Source: Caulobacteraceae bacterium UBA3198 | GTDB taxonomy: Bacteria; Pseudomonadota; Alphaproteobacteria; Caulobacterales; Caulobacteraceae | Reading direction: 5' to 3' | Assembly: GCA_002363865.1 (NCBI GenBank) | Contig: DEWY01000015.1 | Location: 372,001-436,000, forward strand | Length of the DNA: 64,000 nt | In this document: positions 35,001-43,409 of the stretch, one piece after another | Layout of the letters: each line of letters begins with the position of its first letter | Numbering within the stretch: the first letter of the stretch is position 1 | Notes under the pieces: generated by a model | Seen by the model: only the letters and a program-made list of their open reading frames with translations | Database searches by the model: none | Told to the model about the DNA's origin: nothing | Made by a program: the position numbers and the translations under genes

Positions 35001-35858
35001 ATGTCCGCCGATCACCTGCCCATTGTCCGCACCGTCGCTGAACTTCGGACCCAGGTCCGCGCCTGGCGGGCTGCTGGCCAGACCGTGGCCATGACGCCCA
35101 CCATGGGCGCCCTGCACGAAGGGCATCTGTCGCTGGTGCGGCTGGCCAGGACGAAGGCCGACCGGGTGGTGGCCAGCATCTTCGTCAACCCGGCGCAGTT
35201 CGGGCCCAATGAGGATTTCGAACGCTATCCCCGGGACGAGGCCGGCGACGCCCGGCTGCTGGCCAGCGCCGGCTGCGACCTGCTCTATGCGCCTGACGTC
35301 AGCCAGATCTATCCGCCCGGCTACGCCACCAAGGTCAGCGTCTCAGGGGTCAGCGAACCCCTGGACGGGGCCGCCCGGCCCGGCCATTTCGACGGCGTGG
35401 CCACCGTGGTGGCCAAGCTCCTGAACCAGGCCCAGCCCGATGTGGCGGTGTTCGGCGAGAAGGACTTCCAGCAGCTGCAGCTGATCCGCACGCTCACCCG
35501 CGACCTGGACATTCCCGTCGAGATCGTCGGCGCCCCCATCGCCCGGGACGCTGACGGCCTGGCCCTGTCCTCGCGCAACGCCTATCTCAGCGCCGCCGAA
35601 CGGCCCGTCGCCGGCATGATGAACAAGGTGCTGGCCGATGCGGCCGCCAGGCTCGTGGCCGGGGATTCGGTGGAAAAGGTGGAGGCCACCGGCCGCGCGG
35701 CCCTGGAGCGGCACGGCTTCCAGCGGGTGGACTATTTCGAGGTCCGGCAGGTGGAGGATCTCTCGCCCGCCGGCCCGCCGCCCTATCAGGGCCGGGTGCG
35801 CATCTTCGCCGCCGCCCACCTGGGCAAGACCCGGCTGATCGACAATATGGCGGTCTAG
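35001..35858 (+). CDS. panC: Pantothenate synthetase (pantoate-beta-alanine ligase)
   Basis: ATP-dependent condensation of pantoate and beta-alanine, the last step to vitamin B5. It has 285 residues, with the nucleotide-binding PTMGALHEGHLSLV (about 33-46), FVNPAQFGPNEDF, the pantoate-site GEKDFQQLQLIR near 153, and the KMSKS-like ALSSRNAYLS near 190. It is a single-gene unit divergent from mipZ; the panB gene is not in the window. Confidence 0.96.
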   Translation: MSADHLPIVRTVAELRTQVRAWRAAGQTVAMTPTMGALHEGHLSLVRLARTKADRVVASIFVNPAQFGPNEDFERYPRDEAGDARLLASAGCDLLYAPDVSQIYPPGYATKVSVSGVSEPLDGAARPGHFDGVATVVAKLLNQAQPDVAVFGEKDFQQLQLIRTLTRDLDIPVEIVGAPIARDADGLALSSRNAYLSAAERPVAGMMNKVLADAAARLVAGDSVEKVEATGRAALERHGFQRVDYFEVRQVEDLSPAGPPPYQGRVRIFAAAHLGKTRLIDNMAV

Positions 35859-35862
35859 ACCG

Positions 35863-36273
35863 CTACCAGAGACCGGCCTCGCGGAGCTGCCGGGCCAGTT
35901 CGGGGGGCGTGTCCTGACCGCTGTCGCTAGCGAGGTCCGGCGGGACGTCTTTGGGCTCCAGATAGCGCCACCCCTGGAAGGGCCGCCTGGGCGTCGGGGC
36001 GACCCGCACCAGGGTCTCGTCGAGCAACATCTCGCAGCGGGCGTCCTGCCCCTCCCCCACCGTGGTCACCTCCAGGATCAGCTGCCGGGTGAGGATCGCG
36101 CCCTTATAGACCCGGTAGAGGGAGCCCCCGTCTGTGAGTTCGGCCGCCCGCTTTGGCGTCTGGCGGGTGCGCAGAATCCAGGGCTGGCCAGCCCTGGCCT
36201 GGGGTTCACGCCAGTCCAGCAGTTCCTCCACGGTGTCGCAGCCGACGACGAGCTTGATCAGATGCACGGTCAT
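35863..36273 (-). CDS. DUF1489 family protein
   Basis: 136 residues, MTVHLIKLVVGCDTVEELLDW, with the family segments LTDGGSLYRVYKG, LEVTTVGEG and the C-terminal PFQGWRYLEPKDVPPDL. DUF1489 is conserved through alphaproteobacteria with no assigned function. It lies ten bases after the carboxylase alpha subunit and is probably read through from the leucine cluster. It converges with panC, four bases apart. Confidence 0.9.
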   Translation of the reverse strand: MTVHLIKLVVGCDTVEELLDWREPQARAGQPWILRTRQTPKRAAELTDGGSLYRVYKGAILTRQLILEVTTVGEGQDARCEMLLDETLVRVAPTPRRPFQGWRYLEPKDVPPDLASDSGQDTPPELARQLREAGLW

Positions 36274-36283
36274 GGCGGAGGGT

Positions 36284-38173
36284 CTACGGGCTGGGCGACA
36301 GCCGCGCCAGCACCACGCCCTCGCTGACCTGGGCGCCGACGCTCACCGAAACCGACTCGACCACGCCGTCGAAGGCCGCAGTCAGGGCGTGCTCCATTTT
36401 CATGGCCTCGAGCGTCACCAGGGTCTGGCCGCGGCTCACCTTGTCGCCCTGCGCCACCGCGACGGCCACTACCTTGCCCGGCATGGGGGCGATCACCACG
36501 CCATCGCCCGCAGGTCCTTCCCCGGCCACCGCCGCCGGCGCCTGGCCGGAGAAGGCGTAGGCCTCGCCCGCCTCGAACACGACGGTGGCGCCGGCCGCAT
36601 CCAGCAGGACATCGGCTGACAGGGGGCCCGCCTCCAGGGGCGCCTCCACGGCCGCGCCGTCACGATAGAGCCTGAGGCTCGCCTGCGGGGCGGCGTTCAG
36701 CCTGAAGCCGGTGAGCGCGCTCCAGGGACCGCCCGGCTCGCACGCCGTAGTGGGGGCCTGGGATAACAGCCCCTGGGCGGCGGCCGACAGGACCGCTGGG
36801 CTGGGATCAGGGGACTGAGCCAGGGCGTCCTGGCGGGCGGCGATGAAGCCGGTGTCCACCTCGCCGCGCAGGAAGTCGGGCTCCCCCAGGCAGCGGGCGA
36901 GGAAGCCGGCATTGGTCCGCACGGGCCAGACCTGCACCTCGCCGCAGGCCTTCTCAAGGCGCCGGGCGGCCGCCTGCCGCGTGGGGCCATGGGCGATCAG
37001 CTTGGCGATCATCGGGTCATAGTGCGGGCTGACGGCGCCGCCGGCCTCGACGCCGGTGTCCACCCGAACGCTGTCGGGCAGCACGAAATGCTCCAGTTCG
37101 CCGATCGACGGCAGGAAGCCCGCCGCCGGGTTCTCGGCATATAGCCTGGCCTCCATGGCCCAGCCGTTCAGGGTGATCTGGTCCTGGGCCAGCGGCAGGG
37201 GTTCGCCAGCGGCGACCCGCAACTGCCACTCCACCAGGTCCTGTCCCGTGACCGCCTCGGTGACCGGATGCTCCACCTGCAGGCGGGTGTTCATCTCCAT
37301 GAACCAGACGCGGTTGGCGCGCAGGCCCTCGCTGGCGTCGGCGATGAACTCCACCGTGCCGGCGCCCACATAGTCCACGGCCTGGGCTGCGCGGACGGCG
37401 GCGGCGCAGACGGCCTCGCGCACGGCGGCGCTCATGCCCGGCGCAGGCGCCTCCTCGATCACCTTTTGGTGGCGGCGCTGGAGGGAGCAGTCGCGCTCGA
37501 AAAGGTGAACCACCTGGCCGTGGCTGTCGCCGAACACCTGCACCTCAATATGGCGCGGCCGGGCGACATAGGTCTCCAGCAGGACGCGGTCATCGCCAAA
37601 GGCGCCGGCGGCTTCGCGCTTGGCCGCGCCGAGCGCCGCGGCGAAATCGCTGGCGCGCTCGACCTTGCGCATGCCCTTGCCGCCGCCCCCGGCCACGGCC
37701 TTGATCAGCACCGGATAGCCGATCTGCTCGGCCTGGGCGGCGAGATGGGCGGGGTGCTGGTTTTCGCCGTGATAGCCCGGCGTCACCGGCACCCCGGCCT
37801 GGATCATCAGGGCCTTGGCCGCATCCTTCAGCCCCATGGCGCGGATGGCCGACGGCGGCGGTCCGACCCAGGTCAGGCCCGCGCCCATCACCGCTTCGGC
37901 GAAGTCGGCGTTCTCCGACAGGAAGCCATAGCCGGGATGGATGGCGTCGGCGCCGCTGGCCCGGGCCGCCTCCAGCACGGCGGCGACATTGAGATAGCTC
38001 TCCCGGGCCGCCGCCGGCCCCAGGCGCACGGCTTGGTCGGCTTCGCGCACATGCGGGGCCTGGGCGTCGGCGTCGGAATAGACCGCCACGGTGGCCAGGC
38101 CCATCTGGCGGGCGGTGCGGAAGATCCGCCTTGCGATCTCGCCGCGGTTGGCGACCAGGAGGGTCGTGATCAT
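36284..38173 (-). CDS. mccA: Methylcrotonyl-CoA carboxylase alpha (biotin carboxylase/BCCP) subunit
   Basis: 629 residues: a biotin carboxylase domain (1-445, ITTLLVANRGEIARRIFR, ATP-grasp GGGGKGMR near 165), then a BT-like linker and a C-terminal biotinyl domain with biotin-accepting Lys592 in LEAMKMEH. It carboxylates 3-methylcrotonyl-CoA in leucine breakdown together with the beta subunit. The adjacent hydratase and beta-subunit genes distinguish it from propionyl- or acetyl-CoA carboxylase. It overlaps the hydratase by four bases. Confidence 0.93.
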   Translation of the reverse strand: MITTLLVANRGEIARRIFRTARQMGLATVAVYSDADAQAPHVREADQAVRLGPAAARESYLNVAAVLEAARASGADAIHPGYGFLSENADFAEAVMGAGLTWVGPPPSAIRAMGLKDAAKALMIQAGVPVTPGYHGENQHPAHLAAQAEQIGYPVLIKAVAGGGGKGMRKVERASDFAAALGAAKREAAGAFGDDRVLLETYVARPRHIEVQVFGDSHGQVVHLFERDCSLQRRHQKVIEEAPAPGMSAAVREAVCAAAVRAAQAVDYVGAGTVEFIADASEGLRANRVWFMEMNTRLQVEHPVTEAVTGQDLVEWQLRVAAGEPLPLAQDQITLNGWAMEARLYAENPAAGFLPSIGELEHFVLPDSVRVDTGVEAGGAVSPHYDPMIAKLIAHGPTRQAAARRLEKACGEVQVWPVRTNAGFLARCLGEPDFLRGEVDTGFIAARQDALAQSPDPSPAVLSAAAQGLLSQAPTTACEPGGPWSALTGFRLNAAPQASLRLYRDGAAVEAPLEAGPLSADVLLDAAGATVVFEAGEAYAFSGQAPAAVAGEGPAGDGVVIAPMPGKVVAVAVAQGDKVSRGQTLVTLEAMKMEHALTAAFDGVVESVSVSVGAQVSEGVVLARLSPSP

Positions 38174-39030
38174 TCGGACCAGCGGGGCTTGCGCTTTTCG
38201 AGGAAGGCCAGGACGCCCTCCTGCCCCTCATCGCTGACCCGCACCCGTGCGATGACCTTGGCGGTGTCTTCCATCAGGCCGTGATCGATCTCCTGATAGG
38301 CCACGTGCTCGACGATCTTCTTGGACTCGATCACGGCCATCGGGCCGCAGGCCATCATCTCGGTGGAAAGGCCGGCGATGGCGCCGTCGAGGGCGGCGTC
38401 GTCGGCCACCACCTGGGTGATCAGACCGATCTTTTCGGCATGGGCCGCATCGAAGGTGCGCCCCGTGGCGAACAGGCCCCGCGCGGTGCGCGGGCCGACG
38501 GCGGCGACCACATAGGGGCTGATGGTGGCGGCCACCAGACCGAGCTTGACCTCGGCGAAGCTGAACTTCGCGTCCGCCGTGGCGATGGCCATGTCGCAGG
38601 CCGCCGCAAGTCCCGCACCGCCGCCATAGGCGCCGCCCTGGACCAGGGCCACGGTCAGGGCCGGAATGTCCCAAAGGAGCTTGAGCATCTTCGCCATGGC
38701 CATGGCGTCTTCGCGGTTGTCGTCCTCGGTGTGACCGGCCGCGGCCCGCATCCAGTCGAGGTCGGCGCCGGCGCTGAAGGTCCCGCCCGCACCGCGCAGG
38801 AAGACCAGCCGCACATGCTCGGCGCCATGCAGGGTCTCGAAGGTCTCCGACAGGGCGGCGATCAGGGCCGCGTCAAAGGCGTTGCGCCGCTCGGGCCGGT
38901 TGATGGTGACGACGGCCACGCCCTCAACCGTGGCCTCCAGGCGCACCAGGGGCGAGGTGGCGTCGGTGTCGAGGCCTTCCACCAGGGGATCAACGATGGG
39001 ATTGCTCATGATCTCAAAAGGCTCCGTCAC
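38170..39030 (-). CDS. Enoyl-CoA hydratase family, probable methylglutaconyl-CoA hydratase
   Basis: 286-residue crotonase. The CoA-binding strands are INRPERRNAFDAALI near residue 43, the oxyanion-hole GGTFSAGADLDWM is near 85, and AAYGGGAGLAAACD-type glycines (GGAYGGGAGLAAACDMA) are near 130. Genomic position between the two methylcrotonyl-CoA carboxylase subunits strongly suggests the LiuC step, 3-methylglutaconyl-CoA to HMG-CoA. ATG 39030 gives a four-base overlap with the beta subunit; a second start at 39009 is possible. Confidence 0.88.
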   Translation of the reverse strand: MTEPFEIMSNPIVDPLVEGLDTDATSPLVRLEATVEGVAVVTINRPERRNAFDAALIAALSETFETLHGAEHVRLVFLRGAGGTFSAGADLDWMRAAAGHTEDDNREDAMAMAKMLKLLWDIPALTVALVQGGAYGGGAGLAAACDMAIATADAKFSFAEVKLGLVAATISPYVVAAVGPRTARGLFATGRTFDAAHAEKIGLITQVVADDAALDGAIAGLSTEMMACGPMAVIESKKIVEHVAYQEIDHGLMEDTAKVIARVRVSDEGQEGVLAFLEKRKPRWSE

Positions 39031-40634
39031 ATGCGGAAGACGCCAAAGCGCGTCTCCGGTACTGGCGCATTGAGCGCCGCAGATATCGAAAGGCCCAGCA
39101 CATCTCGGGTCTGGGCGGGGTCGATGACGCCATCATCCCACAGGCGGGCGGTGGCGAAATAGGGGTCGCCTTCGGTCTCGTAGCGTTCCCGGACCGGGGC
39201 CTTGAACGCCGCTTCGTCTTCATCGGACCAGGCCTCGCCGCGGGCCTCCAGGCCGTCGCGGCGTATGGTGGCCAGGACGCTGGCGGCCTGCTCGCCGCCC
39301 ATGACGCTGATCCGGCTGTTGGGCCAGGTCCAGAGGAAACGCGGGGAATAGGCCCGGCCGCACATGCCGTAATTGCCGGCCCCGAAGGAACCGCCAATCA
39401 GGACGGTGAACTTGGGGACCTCGGCGCAGGCCACCGCTGTGACCAGCTTGGCGCCGTCCTTGGCGATGCCGCCGGCCTCATAGCGGCCGCCGACCATGAA
39501 GCCGGAGATGTTCTGCAGGAAGACCAGCGGGATCTTCCGCTTACAGGCCAGTTCGATGAAATGGGCGCCCTTGAGCGCGCTTTCGGAAAACAGCACGCCG
39601 TTGTTGGCCAGGATGGCGACCGGATAGCCCCAGATCCGCGCAAAGCCGCAGACCAGGGTGGTCCCATAGAGCGCCTTGAACTCATCAAAGTCCGAGCCGT
39701 CGACAATGCGGGCGATGACCTCGCGCACATCGTAGGGGGCCCGCACGTCGCCCGGAATGATCCCGTAAAGCTCTTCGGCGTCGTAGGCCGGAGGCCGGGG
39801 CTCGGCCAAAGCCATCTCATGGGTCTTGGTGGTGTTCAGGTTGCCGACGATGGAGCGCACGATGACAAGCGCGTGCTCGTCGTTCTCGGCCACATGGTCC
39901 ACGACGCCAGAGCGGCGGCCATGGGTGTCGGCGCCGCCCAGCTCCTCGGCGCTGATGACCTCGCCGGTGGCGGCCTTAACAAGGGGCGGACCGCCCAGGA
40001 AGATGGTGCCCTGCCCCCGGACGATCACCGTCTCGTCGGACATGGCCGGCACATAGGCGCCGCCGGCCGTGCAGGAGCCCATGACGCAGGCGATCTGGGC
40101 GACGCCCGCCGCGCTCATCTGGGCCTGATTGAAGAAGATGCGGCCGAAATGGTCGCGATCGGGAAACACCTCGGCCTGGTGCGGCAGGTTGGCGCCGCCG
40201 GAATCCACAAGATAAACGCAAGGCAGATGGTTCTGCAGGGCGATCTCCTGGGCCCGCAGATGCTTCTTCACGGTCATCGGGAAATAGGCGCCGCCCTTCA
40301 CCGTGGCGTCGTTGGCGAGGATCATCACCTCGCGGCCCGCGACCTTGCCGACGCCGGCGATCAGGCCTGCGCCCGGCGCCTCGTCGTCATACAGGCCGTG
40401 GGCGGCCAGGGCGCCGATCTCCAGGAACGGCGCGCCGGGATCGAGCAGCCGCATGACCCGGTCCCGGGGCAGGAGCTTGCCGCGCGATTCGTGCCGCTCG
40501 CGCGACGCGGACGGTCCGCCCAGGGCGGCTTGCGCCAAATGCGCCCGAAGCTGGTCAACCAGGCCGCGATTTTGCTGAGCCTGGGTCTGAAATGCCTCGG
40601 AAGCGGGGTCGATGGAGGAAGTTAGCCTCGTCAT
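39027..40634 (-). CDS. mccB: Methylcrotonyl-CoA carboxylase beta (carboxyltransferase) subunit
   Basis: 535 residues from ATG 40634 (MTRLTSSIDPASEAF); upstream in-frame ATGs exist at 40640 and 40688. It is a two-lobed carboxyltransferase: the N-lobe has the CoA-contact segment LVDSGGANLPHQ and GSCTAGGAYVPAMSDE, the C-lobe has NISGFMVGGRYEAGGIAKDGAK and GSFGAGNYGMCGRAY. These sequences match MCC beta rather than PCC beta (which has FVDVPGFMPG). It is first in the mccB-hydratase-mccA operon and divergent from the patatin gene. Confidence 0.95.
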   Translation of the reverse strand: MTRLTSSIDPASEAFQTQAQQNRGLVDQLRAHLAQAALGGPSASRERHESRGKLLPRDRVMRLLDPGAPFLEIGALAAHGLYDDEAPGAGLIAGVGKVAGREVMILANDATVKGGAYFPMTVKKHLRAQEIALQNHLPCVYLVDSGGANLPHQAEVFPDRDHFGRIFFNQAQMSAAGVAQIACVMGSCTAGGAYVPAMSDETVIVRGQGTIFLGGPPLVKAATGEVISAEELGGADTHGRRSGVVDHVAENDEHALVIVRSIVGNLNTTKTHEMALAEPRPPAYDAEELYGIIPGDVRAPYDVREVIARIVDGSDFDEFKALYGTTLVCGFARIWGYPVAILANNGVLFSESALKGAHFIELACKRKIPLVFLQNISGFMVGGRYEAGGIAKDGAKLVTAVACAEVPKFTVLIGGSFGAGNYGMCGRAYSPRFLWTWPNSRISVMGGEQAASVLATIRRDGLEARGEAWSDEDEAAFKAPVRERYETEGDPYFATARLWDDGVIDPAQTRDVLGLSISAALNAPVPETRFGVFRM

Positions 40635-40681
40635 ATGCATGGCATAGCCCCGCACGCCGTCCCGCGCTAGGCTCCCCGACT

Positions 40682-42451
40682 GTGGCACGGCTGCCGGACC
40701 TTCCCAGTGATTCCGCTCTGGCCCAACTGTTCTTCAATGAACAGGTGGAGGGCGACGCCACGTGGTTTTCGCTGCCCGGCGGCGGGGTGCTGTTCGAGCC
40801 CGGCGAGGCCGCCGACCAACTCTACTTCCTGCGGGCCGGTCGCCTAGGCGCTTTCCGCCGCGACGAGGGTCAGGAGCCTGAATTCCTCGGCGTGATCCGG
40901 CCAGGCGAGCCGGCGGGTGAGATGTCGCTCCTGTCGGGCACGCCGCACACCGCCCGGGTGGTCGCCCTGCGCGACTCCGAGGTCTTCGCCCTGCCCCGCG
41001 ACCTGTTCCTGGAGGCCGCCGAGGAAGACCCGGGGGTGATGCTGGAGCTGGCCCAGCTCATCGTCCGGCGCAGCCGCCGGCAGACCCATCGCACCGCCGG
41101 CGCCGAGCCGTCAGTCTATGGCTTCGTCACGGTGGGAGAACCGGTCGCCGTCCGCCCGGTGGTGGACCGCATCGCCCGCCACATCATGCGCCAGGGCTAT
41201 AGCGTCACCGTCGTTGGCGCCGAGGCCGCCGTGGCGCCGACCGAGTGGTATTCCGAGGTCGAGCGGACCCACGACTTCGTCCTCTATGCCGCCGAGGGCC
41301 AGGACCTGGGCTGGCGGGCGGTTGTGGCCCGGCAGGTGGACCGCCTGTTCCGTATCGGCAAGGCCGCCGCCCAGCCGCCGACCAACATCATTCTGCATCC
41401 CGCCCAGCCCCTGCAGGCCCACCAGCTGGTGGACCTGATCCTGCTGCATCCCCGGGAAAGCCCCGCGCCCCGCACCTCGGAGGCCTGGGTCAAGGCCGCC
41501 CAGCCGGCCCGGCTGTTCCACATGCGACGGGACGACGAGGCCGACGCCGCGCGGCTGGCCCGGGTGTTGACCGGCCAGTCGGTAGGGCTGGTGCTGTCGG
41601 GGGGCGGCGCACGGGCCTACGCCCATGTGGGCGCGATCCGGGTGCTTCGAGAACGGGGCGTGCCCATCGACTTCATCGGCGGCGCCTCCATGGGCGCCAT
41701 CGTCGCGGCGGGCCTGGGTATGGGCTGGTCTGACGAGGAAGCGGACCGGCGCATCCGCGACGCCTTCGTCGCCTCCAGCCCCCTGGACGACATCGCCTTC
41801 CCCCTGGTGGCCATGACCCGCGGGGAGAAGGTGCGGGCGCGGCTCTATGAGCATTTCGGCGACACCAGCATTTCGGACCTGTGGCTGCCCTTCTTCGCCG
41901 TCTCCTCGAACCTGACCACCGGCGCCTATCAGATTCACCGCAGCGGCCGGCTGGTGGACGCCCTGCGGGCCACCATCGCCCTGCCCGGCGTCATGCCACC
42001 GGCCACGCAGGGCGATGATGTGCTGGTGGACGGGGCGGTGCTGAACAACTTCCCCGCCGATGTGATGAGCGCCCTGCACCTGGGGCCGGTGGTCGGCGTC
42101 GACGTCACCCGGGGCCGCAGCATCACCGCCCGGGATGTGGCGCGGCCCTCTTCTGTCTTTCGGTGGATCCTGTCCGGCGCCTGGCGCCAGGGGCCGCCGA
42201 TCGTCTCCCTGCTAATGCGTGCGGCCACCGTGCCCACGGGCCGCGACCTGCGGGCCGCCCGGGAAAGCGTCGACCTGCTGGTCACCCCAGACATGACCGG
42301 CGTGGAGATCCGCAACTGGGAGGCCTACGACCCGGCCGTGACCGCCGGCTATCACGCCATGGGCGAGGCGCTGGATCGCCTGACCACCCCAGTGACGGAG
42401 ATGCGGCGGCGCAAGGCGCTCAGCGAAGGCGGCGGCAAGGGCTGGCGTTGA
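40682..42451 (+). CDS. Cyclic-nucleotide-binding / patatin-like phospholipase (NTE/RssA type)
   Basis: 589 residues from GTG 40682 (an ATG at 40592 would overlap mccB). Residues 1-125 form a cNMP-binding fold (VLFEPGEAADQLYFLRAGRLG, PGEPAGEMSLLSG). A central 150-residue alpha/beta region follows. The patatin domain (about 300-500) has the oxyanion loop SGGGARAYAHVG, nucleophile Ser336 in GGASMG, and the dyad Asp near residue 450 in VDGAVLNNFP. This resembles neuropathy-target-esterase-like lysophospholipases. No signal or membrane span is present, so it is cytoplasmic or peripheral. Confidence 0.9.
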   Translation: MARLPDLPSDSALAQLFFNEQVEGDATWFSLPGGGVLFEPGEAADQLYFLRAGRLGAFRRDEGQEPEFLGVIRPGEPAGEMSLLSGTPHTARVVALRDSEVFALPRDLFLEAAEEDPGVMLELAQLIVRRSRRQTHRTAGAEPSVYGFVTVGEPVAVRPVVDRIARHIMRQGYSVTVVGAEAAVAPTEWYSEVERTHDFVLYAAEGQDLGWRAVVARQVDRLFRIGKAAAQPPTNIILHPAQPLQAHQLVDLILLHPRESPAPRTSEAWVKAAQPARLFHMRRDDEADAARLARVLTGQSVGLVLSGGGARAYAHVGAIRVLRERGVPIDFIGGASMGAIVAAGLGMGWSDEEADRRIRDAFVASSPLDDIAFPLVAMTRGEKVRARLYEHFGDTSISDLWLPFFAVSSNLTTGAYQIHRSGRLVDALRATIALPGVMPPATQGDDVLVDGAVLNNFPADVMSALHLGPVVGVDVTRGRSITARDVARPSSVFRWILSGAWRQGPPIVSLLMRAATVPTGRDLRAARESVDLLVTPDMTGVEIRNWEAYDPAVTAGYHAMGEALDRLTTPVTEMRRRKALSEGGGKGWR

Positions 42452-42481
42452 AACGCCGCAGCGATCACGCAGAGTTGGGGT

Positions 42482-42510
42482 TTGCCAAACCCGGAATCGC
42501 GTCCCATATT
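42482..42510 (+). promoter_or_regulatory. Promoter-like element before a small transcription unit
   Basis: TTGCCA (42482-42487), 17 bases, then CATATT (42505-42510). It matches the sigma-70 consensus at 5/6 and 4/6 with ideal spacing, and lies 20 bases before the extended Shine-Dalgarno stretch. It is AT-rich for this genome. Confidence 0.45.
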
Positions 42511-42530
42511 CGTTGTGGTGTTCAACAACT

Positions 42531-42545
42531 GAAAGGAGGTGATCC
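42531..42545 (+). promoter_or_regulatory. 15-nt extended Shine-Dalgarno complementary to the expected 16S rRNA 3' tail
   Basis: GAAAGGAGGTGATCC is complementary over its whole length to the usual bacterial 16S 3' end (GGATCACCTCCTTTC). The GGAGG core is seven bases before GTG 42547. Ordinary genes in this window show 4-7 matching bases, so this degree of pairing is exceptional. Confidence 0.75.
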
Positions 42546-42546
42546 A

Positions 42547-42612
42547 GTGTCTCATTGTCATTCGTCGCAGTCGGTGACCGTAGCCTGGGCCTCCCACGAG
42601 GTTCGCGCTTAA
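42547..42612 (+). CDS. 21-residue small ORF with exceptional ribosome-binding site
   Basis: GTG-started peptide MSHCHSSQSVTVAWASHEVRA ending in TAA at 42610-42612. It is too short for normal gene calling. Support is contextual: a promoter-like element, a near-perfect 15-base SD, a downstream hairpin (42628-42650) and an intrinsic terminator (42659-42692) bracket it. The peptide has one Cys and three His, and no membrane span or signal. It may be a real small protein, a leader peptide, or a translated decoy on a small RNA that sequesters 30S subunits. I do not recognise a family. Confidence 0.5.
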   Translation: MSHCHSSQSVTVAWASHEVRA

Positions 42613-42627
42613 GCGCTGCTAAGGTTG

Positions 42628-42650
42628 CGGGCCGCCGCACTTGCGGTCCG
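42628..42650 (+). ncRNA. Hairpin inside the small transcription unit (possible small RNA element)
   Basis: CGGGCCGC and GCGGTCCG pair over eight bases (one G-U) around a seven-base loop. A 12-base palindrome GCGCTTAAGCGC (42605-42616) precedes it, spanning the small ORF stop. Together with the terminator these give a structured 3' end typical of a stable small transcript. Confidence 0.4.
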
Positions 42651-42658
42651 ACAATGGA

Positions 42659-42692
42659 AGGGCCGGCCCCGACAATGGGCCGGCCCTTTTTT
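42659..42692 (+). terminator. Strong intrinsic terminator
   Basis: An 11-bp perfect G/C stem (42659-42669 with 42677-42687), loop CGACAAT, and tail TTTTTT (42687-42692). It ends the small unit above, and would also stop transcription from the patatin gene. Confidence 0.93.
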
Positions 42693-42747
42693 GTGGTCGG
42701 TTTCGAGGGATGAGTTGGGCGATGATCTTGCCCAGGCCAGGCCTCTT

Positions 42748-42954
42748 CTAGTTGCGGCGGTCTGTGGTGGCCGCACCGGCGACGCCGCCGATAGCTGCGC
42801 CCGCCGCAGCGCCCGACAGGTCGCCGCTGACAGCGCCGCCGACAGCCGCCCCGCCCAGGGCGCCGGTCGCCGCCCGCTCCGTCACAGTGGCGCCGCAGGC
42901 CGCAAGGGCCAGGGCGGAAAAGGCGATGGGGATCGCGATCAGGGTCTTGCGCAT
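42748..42954 (-). CDS. Glycine-zipper lipoprotein
   Basis: 68 residues. The lipoprotein signal MRKTLIAIPIAFSALALAA is followed by the lipobox Cys at residue 20. The mature part is Gly/Ala-rich (TGALGGAAVGGAVSGD, GAAAGAAIGGVAGAA), a glycine zipper like the osmotically induced lipoprotein OsmB or SlyB-type proteins. Likely envelope-associated; exact role unknown. Confidence 0.85.
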   Translation of the reverse strand: MRKTLIAIPIAFSALALAACGATVTERAATGALGGAAVGGAVSGDLSGAAAGAAIGGVAGAATTDRRN

Positions 42955-43013
42955 AGGGGACTCCTCTGGGTTTCCCTGAGAGGAAGGCGCCGGCCCCGCC
43001 GAGGGTTCCGCCC

Positions 43014-43409
43014 CTAGAAGGTCAGACAGACCGGAGCGGTCAGTTGCAGGACGGCCTCCTGCAAGAACCGATCGCGATAGGCGGCGCGGATCTCCGAGAG
43101 GGCTGAGCGCTCAATCGTACCGGCCTGGACGAGGACCACCACCTTGGCCGCCTCCGTCATGACCTGACCCTGGCTCGCCCATCGCCCTTCAGCGTCAAGG
43201 ATGGTCATACCGGAAGGGAAGCGCGGCGAGATCTCGCGAGCCACGAAGTCCTGGAAGGCCGCCTCGTCGACGCCGAGGGTGGGGCCAATATTGCGGCCAA
43301 AGAACAGCTGAGCGCTCTCGCCGGCGCGCTCGCCGGGCCCGCAGGTCGGGACGCTGGCGCACCCGACCAGGGAGAGGGCGGCCAACAGGGCGACCGCAAA
43401 CCCCCTCAC
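43014..43409 (-). CDS. DUF3574 lipoprotein
   Basis: 131 residues. The lipoprotein signal MRGFAVALLAALSLVG leads to the lipobox Cys17 (LVGC). The mature domain SAQLFFGRNIGPT, FVAREISPRFPSGMTILDAEGRW matches the DUF3574 pattern. It shares four bases with the isovaleryl-CoA dehydrogenase stop region, being immediately downstream of it, so it is likely co-transcribed. Function unknown. Confidence 0.8.
   Translation of the reverse strand: MRGFAVALLAALSLVGCASVPTCGPGERAGESAQLFFGRNIGPTLGVDEAAFQDFVAREISPRFPSGMTILDAEGRWASQGQVMTEAAKVVVLVQAGTIERSALSEIRAAYRDRFLQEAVLQLTAPVCLTF

Noticed and set aside
42531..42600. Fragment of antisense 16S rRNA
   Set aside because: Only the first 15 bases match the 16S tail; sequence after GATCC does not continue as rRNA.
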